Notes: a model not told the origin generated them from the letters alone. DNA of 64,000 bases from CAXXOK01 sp964497495 (GCA_964497495.1 CAZCCZ010000001.1:1-64000), one strand, 5' to 3'. Counted from the first letter of the stretch, positions 8,997-18,215 are shown. Made by a program: numbers and translations.

Positions 8997-10654
8997 GCGC
9001 GGCGCGAAGCCTGCGGGAAGGCGGCGATTCGCCCCCGCGTGTCTGCGTAGGGCAGAAGCGTGAGTTCGTAAGCCTCTCCCATCGCCACGCCCTGCGGCGG
9101 CGGTTGGATCAGCCCGTCCCGGGCCGACCAGCCTTCCGCGTCGCAGGCGTCCACCCGCACGCGCGGGCGGCCGTTCTCCCACTCCGCGACGGGTTGTGCT
9201 TCGTCGCCCAGCGCGTATTGCCAGGCGGCGTTCGTTTCCGGCAGCGGCAGGGCCAACAGCAGCGGGCCGCAGTATACGCTGACGCTTCCGCGGAAGCCGT
9301 TTTCCAGGAACGGCGCGCACTCGAGGGTCATCTTCACGGTATCCCCGGTTTTAAACAGCCGGTTGACCGTATGCAGCCTGCCGCATTCCGCAGGCTGCGG
9401 CTTTTCGCCGTTGACGGCCACGGTGGCGCTTTGCGCGTAACCGGGCACGTGCAGCGAAAGGGCGAATTCCGCGGGCTGCTTCGCCTCCACGGTAACGGCA
9501 AGGGCGTTGGGGCCAGCGGCTTTGGCGGCCAGGCGCACGGGAACGCCCTCCATGCGGGTCAGGCAGAAGCCTTCGTACGGCAGGAACAGAGCCAGTTCGT
9601 TCTCGCCCTTCGCCATCCACACGGAGCGGCGCACGGCATACAGCGCGCGCAGGAGGGCCGTGCTCTGCGCGGGCGTGGCGGGCGCGGCCTTGCAGGTCTC
9701 GTCCTCCGCCAGCCGGTTGACCGCCTGCCCCTCGCAGATTCCGTTTTCCTGAAACGCGTTGGCCAGCGCGTTTTCGGTGATGCGTTCCATCCGTTCGGCG
9801 TAGGCGGGGTTCCCGCTGGCCGCCAGCAGGTCGTGAAGCGCTTCCAGCTGTGCGCACACCGCCGTAAGGTCGGCGGAACGGGAAGGGTCGCGCCCTGCCA
9901 GATAGGGGTCGGCGGAAAACGCGCCGTGCGGCAGGCCGTGGTACCGCTGCAGGGCCGACACACCCGCCTTGGAAGCGTTCGCGTCCCGCGCGGAGCCGCT
10001 GTACAGCGCCAGCTGCGCGGTAATCGCCAGCGCGTCCGCCGTCAGCGCTCCGGTGCCCAGCATCCGCATGCGACGGAAATACTGGCTGGCCTCGTCCATG
10101 GCGTCCTCCGCCACGGGCTCCGGCGAAAACGCCTTGAGGAACGGAAACGAGTGGAACATGCCGGAAACATCCGGAAGCTGGGCGCGCAGCCGTTCCAGAA
10201 TGGACAGCAGAAAGCGCTGCCCCGTTCGCCGGTACAATTCCGACGTTACGCGAAGCGCGTCCGCGCCCACGGGCATCAGCGCCGTTTCGCCGATTTCCGG
10301 CAGTGCTTCGGCAAAGGCACGCATGGCCGTAAGCGTTTCGACCATGGCGTTCTTGTCTTTTTGAGCGGCGGCGATCATCAGCCCGGCACGCGCGGCGTCC
10401 ATAAAGGCGCGCGGACGTACGGGCAGCATGCCGGCGGCGGCGGCGAGGCTGGGCATCGGAGGCAGGTCGGCGTATCCGCCCAGCTTGGAGGCCAGCACCG
10501 CGTCCAGCGGGGAAAGGGCGACCGGATCCACGGTAGACAGCGCGCGCTCCACCAGCCGCTCCAGCGAGCCCTCGATGTGCACGGCGCCGTCCGGCAACGC
10601 GACGCAGGCGGGATCCACCAGCGGCGCGCGGCAAAAGGAATCGTAGGTTGGCAT
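8993..10654 (-). CDS. GH127-like (DUF1680-related) alpha/alpha-barrel protein
   Basis: The 553-residue protein has the layout of the beta-L-arabinofuranosidase family: an N-terminal helical barrel (about residues 60-320) with the AERMERITENALANAF and GQAVNRL stretches, then a beta-sandwich C-terminal half with AVNGEKP and VYCGPLLLALPL, a typical GH127 signature region. True GH127 enzymes use a cysteine nucleophile in a CC-containing Zn site. Here the matching place seems to hold a single cysteine (DETCKAA), so activity is uncertain. No signal peptide, so it is cytosolic. It is the first gene of a four-gene operon and has its own promoter at 10713-10740. Confidence 0.6.
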   Translation of the reverse strand: MPTYDSFCRAPLVDPACVALPDGAVHIEGSLERLVERALSTVDPVALSPLDAVLASKLGGYADLPPMPSLAAAAGMLPVRPRAFMDAARAGLMIAAAQKDKNAMVETLTAMRAFAEALPEIGETALMPVGADALRVTSELYRRTGQRFLLSILERLRAQLPDVSGMFHSFPFLKAFSPEPVAEDAMDEASQYFRRMRMLGTGALTADALAITAQLALYSGSARDANASKAGVSALQRYHGLPHGAFSADPYLAGRDPSRSADLTAVCAQLEALHDLLAASGNPAYAERMERITENALANAFQENGICEGQAVNRLAEDETCKAAPATPAQSTALLRALYAVRRSVWMAKGENELALFLPYEGFCLTRMEGVPVRLAAKAAGPNALAVTVEAKQPAEFALSLHVPGYAQSATVAVNGEKPQPAECGRLHTVNRLFKTGDTVKMTLECAPFLENGFRGSVSVYCGPLLLALPLPETNAAWQYALGDEAQPVAEWENGRPRVRVDACDAEGWSARDGLIQPPPQGVAMGEAYELTLLPYADTRGRIAAFPQASRRA

Positions 10655-10712
10655 CGGTTCCCCATCCTTCGCTGCCGAAATGATCGGCGAATATCAACGG
10701 CGATACTTCAAT

Positions 10713-10740
10713 ATTATATATCGTTTTCAGGGCACGTCAA
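10713..10740 (-). promoter_or_regulatory. Sigma-A promoter of the GH127-dusB-secreted-protein operon
   Basis: Minus strand: TTGACG (10740-10735), 16-nt spacer, TATAAT (10718-10713), about 58 nt before the start codon. Confidence 0.75.
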
Positions 10741-10777
10741 CCCTGACGGGCGGTTTGCGGCGGGTTTGTCGCCGCCC

Positions 10778-10806
10778 TCGACAGGCGCGGGACGACCGTG
10801 TATAAT
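10778..10806 (+). promoter_or_regulatory. Sigma-A promoter of the Dabb gene
   Basis: TCGACA (10778-10783), 17-nt spacer, TATAAT (10801-10806), divergent from the minus-strand promoter at 10713-10740. A CGGGAGG ribosome site precedes the ATG at 10841. Confidence 0.8.
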
Positions 10807-10840
10807 AAGCGCGGCAATTGAATTTCGGGAGGTTTTTTCG

Positions 10841-11137
10841 ATGATTCGGCATATCGTACTGTTCTGGCTCAAGAATCGCGACGAGGCGGTCGTCCAGGAT
10901 ACGCTCGCGCGGCTCAACGGCATGAAAGGGAAGATTCCCGGCATGCTCTCCATTGACGCGGGCGCGGATTTCGCGGGCAGCGCGCGCAGCTGCGATATCT
11001 GTCTTTGCGAAACGTTTGAAAGCCGCGAAGCGCTGGAAGCCTACCGTACACACCCCGTGCACCTGCCGGTGCAGGCCCATATGCACGCCGTGATGGATCG
11101 TTCCGCCAGCGCGGACTACGAGGTGCAGACGCTTTGA
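10841..11137 (+). CDS. Dabb-family (stress-responsive A/B barrel) protein
   Basis: 98-residue ferredoxin-like protein starting MIRHIVLFWLK, the typical opening of the Dabb family, with the HPVHLPVQAHMHAV helix near the C-terminus. Such proteins are small dimeric barrels; the function in bacteria is mostly unknown. Its stop overlaps the TTG start of the next gene (TTGA), so the pair is co-translated. Confidence 0.85.
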   Translation: MIRHIVLFWLKNRDEAVVQDTLARLNGMKGKIPGMLSIDAGADFAGSARSCDICLCETFESREALEAYRTHPVHLPVQAHMHAVMDRSASADYEVQTL

Positions 11138-11442
11138 GCACCCCGGCGGAAAAAGGCAAAGGCCGTCTGTGGGTGCGGCTGATCCGCGGGCACAGAACCG
11201 CGCGGGAAGCCGTCCTGCCCTGCGAGGCGGACGACCCGATGCCCGCGCTGCGGGAAGCTGCGCGCGCGCTGGACCTGGAAACACCGGTATGGCTGCCGCG
11301 CCATCAGGCGGACTGGACGGCCTTCCGGCTTACGCGTTTCACGCCGGACCACTTCATACAGCCCGTGGATTTCGACCGGATGGAAATCAGCTACATCGCT
11401 CCCGAAGGGGAACGGGAACAGCCGCGCTTCAACGAGTACTGA
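11134..11442 (+). CDS. Small conserved hypothetical protein
   Basis: 102 residues, no signal peptide or membrane helix. I do not recognise a named family. It opens with basic strands (RLWVRLIRGHR), and the C-terminal half has WLPRHQADW and FDRMEISYIAPE, which suggests a small alpha/beta fold. The TTG start overlaps the Dabb stop. A strong terminator at 11534-11566 ends this two-gene unit. Confidence 0.7.
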   Translation: MSTPAEKGKGRLWVRLIRGHRTAREAVLPCEADDPMPALREAARALDLETPVWLPRHQADWTAFRLTRFTPDHFIQPVDFDRMEISYIAPEGEREQPRFNEY

Positions 11443-11533
11443 GCCGCCATGAAGCATGCCGAAAATCCGCCACGCGGCCTGTTTGAAATTGTTTGAAAAA
11501 AGTAAGGTTTCCGACGTACTTTTTTCATACCGC

Positions 11534-11566
11534 ACGGCCGCGCCGAAGAGCGCGGCCGTTTTTTTT
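11534..11566 (+). terminator. Strong intrinsic terminator
   Basis: A perfect 10-bp stem (ACGGCCGCGC / GCGCGGCCGT) with a 6-nt loop runs straight into eight T residues. Confidence 0.93.
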
Positions 11567-11581
11567 CGCGCCCGTCTATGG

Positions 11582-11660
11582 TATACTGTTACAGATATGT
11601 AGGATTTCCTACGCAATTCACATGAACTTCGTTTCATGCGCACCGGCGGGAGGTTGGCTT
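11582..11660 (+). promoter_or_regulatory. aroA -10 element and leader with two small hairpins
   Basis: TATACT at 11582-11587 is a good -10, but the -35 falls in the terminator T-run and is poor. The leader has two perfect little hairpins, 11599-11612 (GTAGGA / TCCTAC) and 11621-11638 (CATGAA / TTCATG), then GGCGGGAGG and the ATG. It does not look like a T-box or any riboswitch I know. Confidence 0.45.
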
Positions 11661-12998
11661 ATGGCGACCGGCACCTTTCACGCGACCCGGCTGGCAGGCG
11701 CGGCCACCGTTCCTCCCGCCAAGAGCGAAGCGCACCGCGCGCTGCTGCTGGCCGCGCTGGGGCGCGGCATGTGCCGGCTTACGGGCTTCGCTTTCCCGCT
11801 TTGCGATGATACGCAGGCGATGGTCAACGGGGTCACGGCTTTGGGCGCTACCGTTACGCGGGAGGAAAACGCGCTGCTGGTGCGTCCCGCTCCCCTTGGT
11901 TCCACGCCCGCGGAACCCGCGGAGTGCGACGTGCATGCCTGCGCCGCGGCGCTCCGAATGCTGATTCCAGCCTTTCTGCTGCTCGGACGGCCCGTGCGCT
12001 TCACCATGGAAACCGGGCTTTTCAACCGCCCGTTGGACGCCTTTGATCCGCTGATCGCACGCCTGGGCGCAAAGCTCGCGCGCACCCCCGCCGGGAACGG
12101 GCACCGAGCGACGGTGGAGCTTTCCGGCGCGATGTCCGCGGGCGAATACGAGATCGACGGTTCGCTTTCCAGCCAGTTTGCCTCCGGGCTGCTGATCGCG
12201 CTGGCGCACGCGAGGGGCGCGGACGGCGCGCCCGACCCGTCGACGCTGAAGGTCAGGCCGCCCATCGTCAGCCGCCCCTACCTGGATATGACGCTCGCGC
12301 AGATGAAGCGCTTCGGGCTGGCGTTCGAGGAACGCGGCGGCGGCCTGTTCGCGCTTTCGCCTTCGGATGCGGACGGGCCGGAAACCGTGGCGGTGGCGCC
12401 GGACTGGTCCCAGGCGGCGGTGCTGCTGTGCGTGAACGCCATGGGCGGCGGCGTGATCCTATCCGGCATGCGAGCTCCGAAGGAAGGCGACGGCACCCTG
12501 CAGGGCGATGCGAAGATCGTGCCGCTGTTGCAGACCATGGGCCTGCGTATCCACAACGTGAAGGACGGGATGATGGCTTGTTGCCCCTCGCGCGCGGGGC
12601 TTTCGCCCCTTCGGGTGGATTGCTCGGACATTCCCGACCTGGCCCCCATACTGGCGCTGACGTGCACGCAGGCCGCGGGCGAATCCGTGCTGACCGGCGT
12701 GGCCCGGTTGCGCGTGAAGGAATGCGACCGGCTTTCCGCCACGCAGGAACTGCTGACCCGGCTGGGGGCGCGCGCGGAAATCGCCGACGGCGGCGACACC
12801 CTGCGCGTGTGGGGCCCCGCGAAGCTGACCGGCGGGTTTACGGCCGACGCGCGCGGCGACCACCGGATGGTGATGCTGCTGGCGGCCGCGGCGATGCTTT
12901 GCCGGGAACCGGTCACCGTGCTGGGCGTTGAATCCGTCAACAAATCGTGGCCGGGTTTCCCGGCCGTTTACAAGGCGTTGGGAGGGCTGATGACATGA
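11661..12998 (+). CDS. aroA: 3-phosphoshikimate 1-carboxyvinyltransferase (EPSP synthase)
   Basis: Sixth step of the shikimate pathway, transferring enolpyruvyl from PEP to shikimate-3-phosphate in the cytosol. 445 residues. Visible family features: PPAKSEAHRALLLAA near the N-terminus (substrate-binding Lys-Ser), the SLSSQFASGLLIA motif, the VKECDR motif and the DHRMVMLLAAAA stretch close to the end. The ATG at 11661 follows GGCGGGAGG; an open frame extends further upstream but would read through the leader. The aroC start overlaps the stop as ATGA. Confidence 0.96.
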   Translation: MATGTFHATRLAGAATVPPAKSEAHRALLLAALGRGMCRLTGFAFPLCDDTQAMVNGVTALGATVTREENALLVRPAPLGSTPAEPAECDVHACAAALRMLIPAFLLLGRPVRFTMETGLFNRPLDAFDPLIARLGAKLARTPAGNGHRATVELSGAMSAGEYEIDGSLSSQFASGLLIALAHARGADGAPDPSTLKVRPPIVSRPYLDMTLAQMKRFGLAFEERGGGLFALSPSDADGPETVAVAPDWSQAAVLLCVNAMGGGVILSGMRAPKEGDGTLQGDAKIVPLLQTMGLRIHNVKDGMMACCPSRAGLSPLRVDCSDIPDLAPILALTCTQAAGESVLTGVARLRVKECDRLSATQELLTRLGARAEIADGGDTLRVWGPAKLTGGFTADARGDHRMVMLLAAAAMLCREPVTVLGVESVNKSWPGFPAVYKALGGLMT

Positions 12999-14107
12999 GC
13001 GGCCGCATCGGGCGCGCGCTGAGCGTGCAGATTTTCGGCGAATCCCACGGGCCCGCGCTGGGCGCGACGCTGGACGGCCTGCCAGCGGGGCTCCGCGTGG
13101 ATATTCCCCGGCTGGAAGCCTTCCTCCTCCGCCGCGCCGCCTCCGGGGCGCTGGCTACGGGCCGCCGGGAGGCGGACGTTCCGCGCATCCTTTCGGGGGT
13201 GAAAGACGGCGTGACCACAGGCGCGCCGGTGACCGCCGTTTTCGACAACGCGGACGCCCATTCCGCGGATTACGCTTTTCTGCCGGACAGGCCGCGCCCC
13301 GGCCACGCCGATTACCCCGCCACGGTGAAGAGCGGCGGGTTCGACGACCTGCGCGGCGGCGGCTACCACAGCGGCAGGCTGACGCTTGCGTACGCCTTCG
13401 CGGGCGGGCTGGCGTTGCAATACCTTGAAACGAAGGGCGTCGCCGTTGCGGCCCACGTGATGCAGATCGGCGACGTACGGGACAGGGCGGCGGACCCGCT
13501 CGCGCCCGATATGGCCGCGCTGTCCGCCTGCCGCGCACTGGCCGTGCCCGCGCTGGACCCCGAAGCCGGAAAACGCATGGAGCAGGCGATCCTCGCCGCG
13601 GGCGCTGAAGGGGATTCCGTGGGCGGCGTGATCGAGGTCGTCGCCGCGGGCCTGCCCGCCGGGTTGGGCGCGCCCTTTTTCGACGGCGTGGAGGCCGTGG
13701 CCGCGGCGCATTTCTTTTCCATTCCCGCCGTCAAGGGCGTGGAGTTCGGCGTAGGTTTTGCCGCGGCGCCCATGCGCGGCAGCGCCTACAACGACCCCTA
13801 CACGGTCGCGGGCGGGCGCGTGACAACGACGAAAAACGACGCGGGCGGGTTGCTTGGCGGGCTGACCGACGGCATGCCCGTGCTGGCGCGCATCGCCTTC
13901 CGGCCAACCCCCTCCATCGGGAAACCGCAGCGGACGGTCGGCCTTTCCGCCATGAGCGACACTGAATTGACCGTGAAGGGTCGCCACGACCCGTGCGTCG
14001 TCGTGCGCGCGCTGCCCGTGGTGGAAGGTGCGCTGGCGCTGGCGCTTGGCGACCTGTGGCTGCAGCGCTTCGGGGACGCGCCCGCGGAGGCGACGCATGC
14101 TTACTAA
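12995..14107 (+). CDS. aroC: Chorismate synthase
   Basis: Converts EPSP to chorismate using reduced FMN; last common step for aromatic amino acids. 370 residues, with the family signatures GESHGPALGATLDGLPAG at the N-terminus, RPRPGHADY, and DLRGGGYHSGRLT (FMN/substrate site), plus a C-terminal RHDPCVV stretch. The ATG at 12995 overlaps the aroA stop. The 3' end overlaps the next gene by 11 nt, so the aroA-aroC-rlmD unit is translationally coupled. Confidence 0.96.
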   Translation: MSGRIGRALSVQIFGESHGPALGATLDGLPAGLRVDIPRLEAFLLRRAASGALATGRREADVPRILSGVKDGVTTGAPVTAVFDNADAHSADYAFLPDRPRPGHADYPATVKSGGFDDLRGGGYHSGRLTLAYAFAGGLALQYLETKGVAVAAHVMQIGDVRDRAADPLAPDMAALSACRALAVPALDPEAGKRMEQAILAAGAEGDSVGGVIEVVAAGLPAGLGAPFFDGVEAVAAAHFFSIPAVKGVEFGVGFAAAPMRGSAYNDPYTVAGGRVTTTKNDAGGLLGGLTDGMPVLARIAFRPTPSIGKPQRTVGLSAMSDTELTVKGRHDPCVVVRALPVVEGALALALGDLWLQRFGDAPAEATHAY

Positions 14108-15461
14108 GAACCAGACCGTCACGCTCTCCTGCGAGCGCCTCGGCGCGGAGCTGGAGGGCGTTTGCCGTTACGAGGGACAGGCCGTGTTCGTCCCCGGCGT
14201 TCTGCCTGGCGAAACCTTCGAGGCGAAGGTGCTGCAGGCGCGCCCCACGTTCGCCTACGCGAAGGTAATGCGGCTGAGCACGCCTTCCCCGGATCGCCGG
14301 ACGCCGTTTTGTCCCGCGTACGAACAGTGCGGCGGATGCAGCGGCCAGCACATGGCCTACGAGACCACTCTCGCGGCCAAGCGGGCGCAGGTGTACGACT
14401 GCCTGACCCGTATCGGCGGGCTGACGCTGGCCGAAAGCGACGTGCCGCCCGTCCTGGGCGCTGCCGACCCCGTGCGCTGCCGCAACAAGACCAGCCTGCC
14501 CGTTTCCGGGTCGGCGGAGACCCCGAAGCTCGGCTTCTACCGGCGGCGCAGCCACGACGTAGTGCCGATATCGGACTGTCCCGTCGCCATGGGCGGCGTC
14601 GCGGGCGTGCTCTCGGCCGTGCGCGCATGGATGCGGGAGAACGGCGTTTCGCCGTACGACGAGGAAACCCGCAAGGGCCTGCTGCGGCACGTAGTCGTAC
14701 GCACGTCGCGTAGCGGAGCCGTGCTGGTGCTGCTGGCGGCGACATCGGAGAAGCTGCCGGATGCGGACGGCCTCGCGAACAGGTTGAAAACGGAGGTTCC
14801 CGGCTTTTCGGCCCTGCACGTGACCGAGAACCGGTCGCCCGGCAACGTGATCCTCGGCAAGACCAGCCGGAAGCTGTACGGCGCGGACGCGATAACGGAA
14901 ACGTTGCTGGGGCTTACGTTTGAAATCACGCCCCTCTCCTTTTTCCAGGTGAACCCGGCGCAGACGGAACGCCTGTACGAGTTGGCGACAGCCTTCGCGG
15001 CGCCTGCCCCGGAAGACGTCGTGGTGGACGCCTACGCGGGCGCGGGCACGCTTTCCCTGTGTCTGGCGAAGCGCTGCGCGAAAGTGGTGGGGCTGGAGAT
15101 CGTGCCGCAGGCGGTGGAAAGCGCCCGCCGCAACGCGGAACGTAACGGCATGGCCAACGCGGAGTTCCTGTTGGGCGCGGTGGAGCAACGGCTGCCGGAG
15201 CTGGTCGCGCAAGGGCTGCGCCCCGACGTGGTGGTGCTGGATCCTCCCCGCAAGGGCGTGGAGCCGGTCGTAATCGAAGCCATTTTGCGGGTCATGCCCA
15301 GGCGAGTGGTCTACGTAAGCTGCCACGTGCCCACGCAGGCGCGGGACGCATCGCTGCTGGCCGCGGGCAGCTACCGCTTCGCGGGCTGCCGGCCCGTGGA
15401 TCTGTTCTGTTACGCGGGCGGCGTGGAAAACGTGCTGTGCATGGAGCGAAACGATCCGTAG
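14097..15461 (+). CDS. rlmD: 23S rRNA (uracil-C5)-methyltransferase, RlmD/RumA family
   Basis: SAM-dependent m5U methyltransferase, 454 residues. An N-terminal TRAM domain (about residues 1-60) is followed by the Fe-S cluster cysteines of CPAYEQCGGCSGQH (about residue 71). The Rossmann methyltransferase domain has DAYAGAGTLSLCLA for SAM (about 310), DPPRKG (about 381) and the catalytic cysteine in YVSCHVPTQ (about 407). The start at 14097 has GCGGAGG upstream. In Firmicutes such proteins are annotated RlmD or RlmCD, and which uracil is modified cannot be told from sequence alone. Confidence 0.93.
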   Translation: MLTKNQTVTLSCERLGAELEGVCRYEGQAVFVPGVLPGETFEAKVLQARPTFAYAKVMRLSTPSPDRRTPFCPAYEQCGGCSGQHMAYETTLAAKRAQVYDCLTRIGGLTLAESDVPPVLGAADPVRCRNKTSLPVSGSAETPKLGFYRRRSHDVVPISDCPVAMGGVAGVLSAVRAWMRENGVSPYDEETRKGLLRHVVVRTSRSGAVLVLLAATSEKLPDADGLANRLKTEVPGFSALHVTENRSPGNVILGKTSRKLYGADAITETLLGLTFEITPLSFFQVNPAQTERLYELATAFAAPAPEDVVVDAYAGAGTLSLCLAKRCAKVVGLEIVPQAVESARRNAERNGMANAEFLLGAVEQRLPELVAQGLRPDVVVLDPPRKGVEPVVIEAILRVMPRRVVYVSCHVPTQARDASLLAAGSYRFAGCRPVDLFCYAGGVENVLCMERNDP

Positions 15462-15502
15462 ATTTGCGGGGAGCCACTTGATCCGCCGAGACTGAACCGC
15501 GC

Positions 15503-15543
15503 AAGGGCGGGAACGTACGCAGCCGTACGCTTCCCGCCCTTTA
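15503..15543. terminator. Bidirectional terminator between rlmD and the SGNH hydrolase
   Basis: A long near-perfect stem (arms starting AAGGGCGGGAA and ending TTCCCGCCCTTT, one bulge) flanked by A and T on either side, placed between two converging genes. Confidence 0.8.
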
Positions 15544-15611
15544 ACGTTTATGAAATTGAACGGTCGTTCCGGCAGGCGGATACGCCTGCTCCGCCTTGAT
15601 GCCGTTCAGGT

Positions 15612-16382
15612 TCAGCCTGCCGATAATCCCGCGCCCGCCGCGCTGGGCACGGCTGTATCCGGCGCGGCCTCCGTTTCGTTCCGCAGCATCTGGCCCGCGG
15701 CGTCCGGGTCGTTCCCGGCCATCCGCAGCGCCGCCTCCGCCAGCAGCCGGTGCCCCGCGTCGCTGGGGTGGATGCCGTCCAGGCACATCAGGCGTTCGTA
15801 ATCCGGCTGCGCCAGAAACACGTCCCGCATGTCCATGAGGCGGCAATGCGTCTCCCGGGCCACGTTGCGCACCGCGATGGCGTAGCGTTCCTGCCAGCGG
15901 TAAATATGGTTCACGTCTCCCAGCGCGCGCAGCACGGCGTCCGCGTCCAACCCGCGGGATACCCAGCGGTAATAACGCTGGGCGTGCAGCGGCAGCGGGG
16001 TGACCAGCAGCGGTTTCATACCGCGCGCACGAATCTCCGTGACGAACGCGCGCAGCCCCTCCTCAAACCGGTCCAGCGGAACCCGCGGCGTAATCGGCTC
16101 CTCCGGATGTTCGGAAACGTAACGCCAGTCCAGGTCGCAATCGTTGCCACCGTATTCCACCGCGCACAGCGCGCGGGGCACGGGCGCGGAATTCTTGAAA
16201 TTCTTCAGGCCGTCCTCCACGGTGGCTCCCATCACCGAATGGTTGGCCACCTTGCAGCCCAGCGCGGTTTCCAGCGCGCCTACGCAGCGCTCGCGGGAAA
16301 TGCGATAGCGCTCTTTCTCCTCGTCGTATACGATGCCTCTTGCCAGTGAATCGCCCCAGACATGGATTTCCGAATAGGTCAT
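15612..16382 (-). CDS. SGNH/GDSL-family hydrolase
   Basis: Cytosolic esterase- or lipase-like enzyme of 256 residues with all SGNH blocks: WGDSLARG with the nucleophilic Ser (about residue 11), the oxyanion Gly in HSVMGAT, Asn in EYGGNDCD (about 99), and the Asp-x-x-His pair in DGIHPSDAGH (about 212). No signal peptide. The C-terminal 40 residues are low complexity. The substrate cannot be inferred. It has its own strong promoter. Confidence 0.88.
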   Translation of the reverse strand: MTYSEIHVWGDSLARGIVYDEEKERYRISRERCVGALETALGCKVANHSVMGATVEDGLKNFKNSAPVPRALCAVEYGGNDCDLDWRYVSEHPEEPITPRVPLDRFEEGLRAFVTEIRARGMKPLLVTPLPLHAQRYYRWVSRGLDADAVLRALGDVNHIYRWQERYAIAVRNVARETHCRLMDMRDVFLAQPDYERLMCLDGIHPSDAGHRLLAEAALRMAGNDPDAAGQMLRNETEAAPDTAVPSAAGAGLSAG

Positions 16383-16418
16383 GCAACATCGCCACCTTGT
16401 TATCTAGTATTCATTACC

Positions 16419-16446
16419 ATTATACATGTCTCATCGTCATTGTCAA
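16419..16446 (-). promoter_or_regulatory. Sigma-A promoter of the SGNH hydrolase
   Basis: Minus strand: TTGACA (16446-16441), 16-nt spacer, TATAAT (16424-16419), both boxes consensus. Confidence 0.85.
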
Positions 16447-16465
16447 GCTCGTTCCTGTAAAGAAC

Positions 16466-16494
16466 TTGTTATTTCGTTTACCGTATGCTATAAT
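16466..16494 (+). promoter_or_regulatory. Sigma-A promoter of the DUF1836 gene
   Basis: TTGTTA (16466-16471), 17-nt spacer, TATAAT (16489-16494), back to back with the SGNH promoter. Confidence 0.78.
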
Positions 16495-16573
16495 GCAGAA
16501 AACACATGTCGCGCTGCAAGCGCGGTCAAACCGCGGAGGGACATGCTTCCCCCGCCTCTGCCGGAGGGCCCGT

Positions 16574-17149
16574 ATGGAAGATCGACAGGCGTTGTTCGCT
16601 TCCCGTCTGGAAGCCTTCTCCCCCGTCGCGTGGGAACTGATCCCGGATTTCGGGCTGTACATGGATCAGGTGATCACCTTTCTGGAACGCCAGTGCAAGA
16701 GCCTTTTCATGGAAGGCGAGCGTGTGTTCACCCCCGCGATGGTGAACAACTACGTCAAGTTCGGGCTGGTCAACCGCCCGGACGGCAAGAAGTACGGGCG
16801 CGAGCAGCTGGCCCAGTTGCTGATGATCTGCGTGCTCAAGCAGGCTGCCTCCGCCGAGGGCATGAAGAAGTTGCTCAGGCCCCCCGAGGGCACGAACCTG
16901 CAAACGCACTACGAGCGCTTCTGCCAGACGGAAAAGAAAATTTTCGCAAGCCTCGGGGAATCGCTTCCCCTCCCCTCGCCCATGAACTGCGCGGTGCAGG
17001 GCGCGGCATACATGTTCCTGCTAAGCGCCCTGCTCTCCGGGCAGCCGGAACCAAAGCCGGAACCGGAACCGAGACCGCGCAAGCCCTCTCCTTCCGGGCC
17101 GAAGGGCGGCGCGAAGCCCGCGCCCGCGCAGGGCGAGCCGCAGGGCTGA
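16574..17149 (+). CDS. DUF1836 domain protein
   Basis: 191 residues. The first 140 or so match the DUF1836 pattern: LYMDQVITFLERQC, then TPAMVNNYVKFGLVNRPDGKKYGREQLAQLL, which looks like a MerR-like winged-helix region (quoted here only as a pattern). The last 40 residues are a charged Pro-rich tail (PKPEPEPRPRKP). DUF1836 proteins are common in Firmicutes and presumed DNA-binding, but the role is not established. The start follows CCGGAGGG. There are no co-directional partners close by. Confidence 0.85.
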   Translation: MEDRQALFASRLEAFSPVAWELIPDFGLYMDQVITFLERQCKSLFMEGERVFTPAMVNNYVKFGLVNRPDGKKYGREQLAQLLMICVLKQAASAEGMKKLLRPPEGTNLQTHYERFCQTEKKIFASLGESLPLPSPMNCAVQGAAYMFLLSALLSGQPEPKPEPEPRPRKPSPSGPKGGAKPAPAQGEPQG

Positions 17150-17281
17150 AAACGCGGTAGCGCCAGTACCGTCTTTCGGCGCGGTTCACGCCTGTTTTCC
17201 TTCGGCGCAGGCCGCGGACGCAAGCCGGAAAACGGAACCGCTTCCCGCCGCCGCTCCGGCCCCGCGAAAAGGCCGCCGCGC

Positions 17282-17310
17282 TTGACGCTGGAAGGAAAAA
17301 CCGCTACAAT
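17282..17310 (+). promoter_or_regulatory. Sigma-A promoter of the transglutaminase/pilus operon
   Basis: TTGACG (17282-17287), 17-nt spacer, TACAAT (17305-17310), about 65 nt ahead of the ATG at 17375. No strong terminator separates the genes from here to 22643. Confidence 0.78.
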
Positions 17311-17374
17311 ACCTACAAAGATCTCGATCGCGCAAAAACGTTCGTCGGCGAATGTGCGAAACGGAGCGTGAATC

Positions 17375-18193
17375 ATGGCGAAGCGGAACGTAGGCCGGGT
17401 TGTTCCCGGCGTCCTCGCGCTGCTCGCGGTGCTTGCGCTCTGTTTCGCGTTGGAAGCCGTGCTGGCGTTCTACCCGCAGGCGGACGGAACCGCCACGAAG
17501 GAGAAGGCGGGCACCACGCTGGATTACAGCCACGCCGACCAGGGCTACGTGACGGTCCGGCATTCTGAAACCAAGAAAAAGCTTAAGCTAAGCGTCAAGC
17601 TGGGCGACAGCAATTATGTGTACGATCTGGTTGCGGACGATCAGTTCGTCACCATTCCCCTCACCTTCGGCGACGGAGACTACCGTTTCGACGTTTACCG
17701 CCAGGTGTCCGGCAAGCGCTATACCACGGAGGCCAGTCTGGACGTGACCGTGGCGCTGGCGGATGAAACGCTGCCTTTCCTGTACCCGAACCAGTACGTG
17801 TGGTACACCCCGGACAGCGCCGCCGTGGCGAAAGCGGCCGAGCTCTGCGCGGATCTCGCCACCGACAAGGCAAAGCTCAAGGCGATCCGAAAATTCGTGG
17901 AAGCCAACATCGCGTACGATTACGACCTGGCGGAGTCGGTGAAGAGCGGCTACATCCCCGTTATCGACGACGTGCTGGCTTCCGGGAAGGGCATCTGCTT
18001 CGATTATTCCTGCCTGACCGCCTGCATGCTGCGCACGCAGGGCGTGCCGACGGAACTGGTGATCGGCTACGCGGACAAATTCTACCACGCCTGGAACAAC
18101 GTCCTGATCGATGGCGAATGGCTCCGCGTCGACACCACCGTGGAAGCCAACGATATGAAGGTTTCCAAGTATACCGAGGAACGGATCTACTGA
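17375..18193 (+). CDS. Exported transglutaminase-like protein
   Basis: 272 residues. An N-terminal signal or anchor helix (GVLALLAVLALCFALEAVLAF) is followed by a beta-rich segment and a papain-like transglutaminase core. The triad is visible: Cys in GKGICFDYSC (about residue 207), His in FYHAWNNV (about 237) and Asp in LRVDTTV (about 250). Such domains act as proteases or cross-linking enzymes at the cell surface. It heads an operon with pilus-assembly genes 23 nt downstream, so it may process or cross-link the products of that system; this is inference from position. Confidence 0.85.
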   Translation: MAKRNVGRVVPGVLALLAVLALCFALEAVLAFYPQADGTATKEKAGTTLDYSHADQGYVTVRHSETKKKLKLSVKLGDSNYVYDLVADDQFVTIPLTFGDGDYRFDVYRQVSGKRYTTEASLDVTVALADETLPFLYPNQYVWYTPDSAAVAKAAELCADLATDKAKLKAIRKFVEANIAYDYDLAESVKSGYIPVIDDVLASGKGICFDYSCLTACMLRTQGVPTELVIGYADKFYHAWNNVLIDGEWLRVDTTVEANDMKVSKYTEERIY

Positions 18194-18215
18194 ACCCGTA
18201 AGGAGGTACCCCAAT

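Noticed and set aside
11582..11660. T-box or amino-acid attenuator before aroA
   Set aside because: The leader is only about 70 nt, lacks a T-box sequence and a terminator/antiterminator, and carries no Trp/Phe/Tyr-rich leader peptide.
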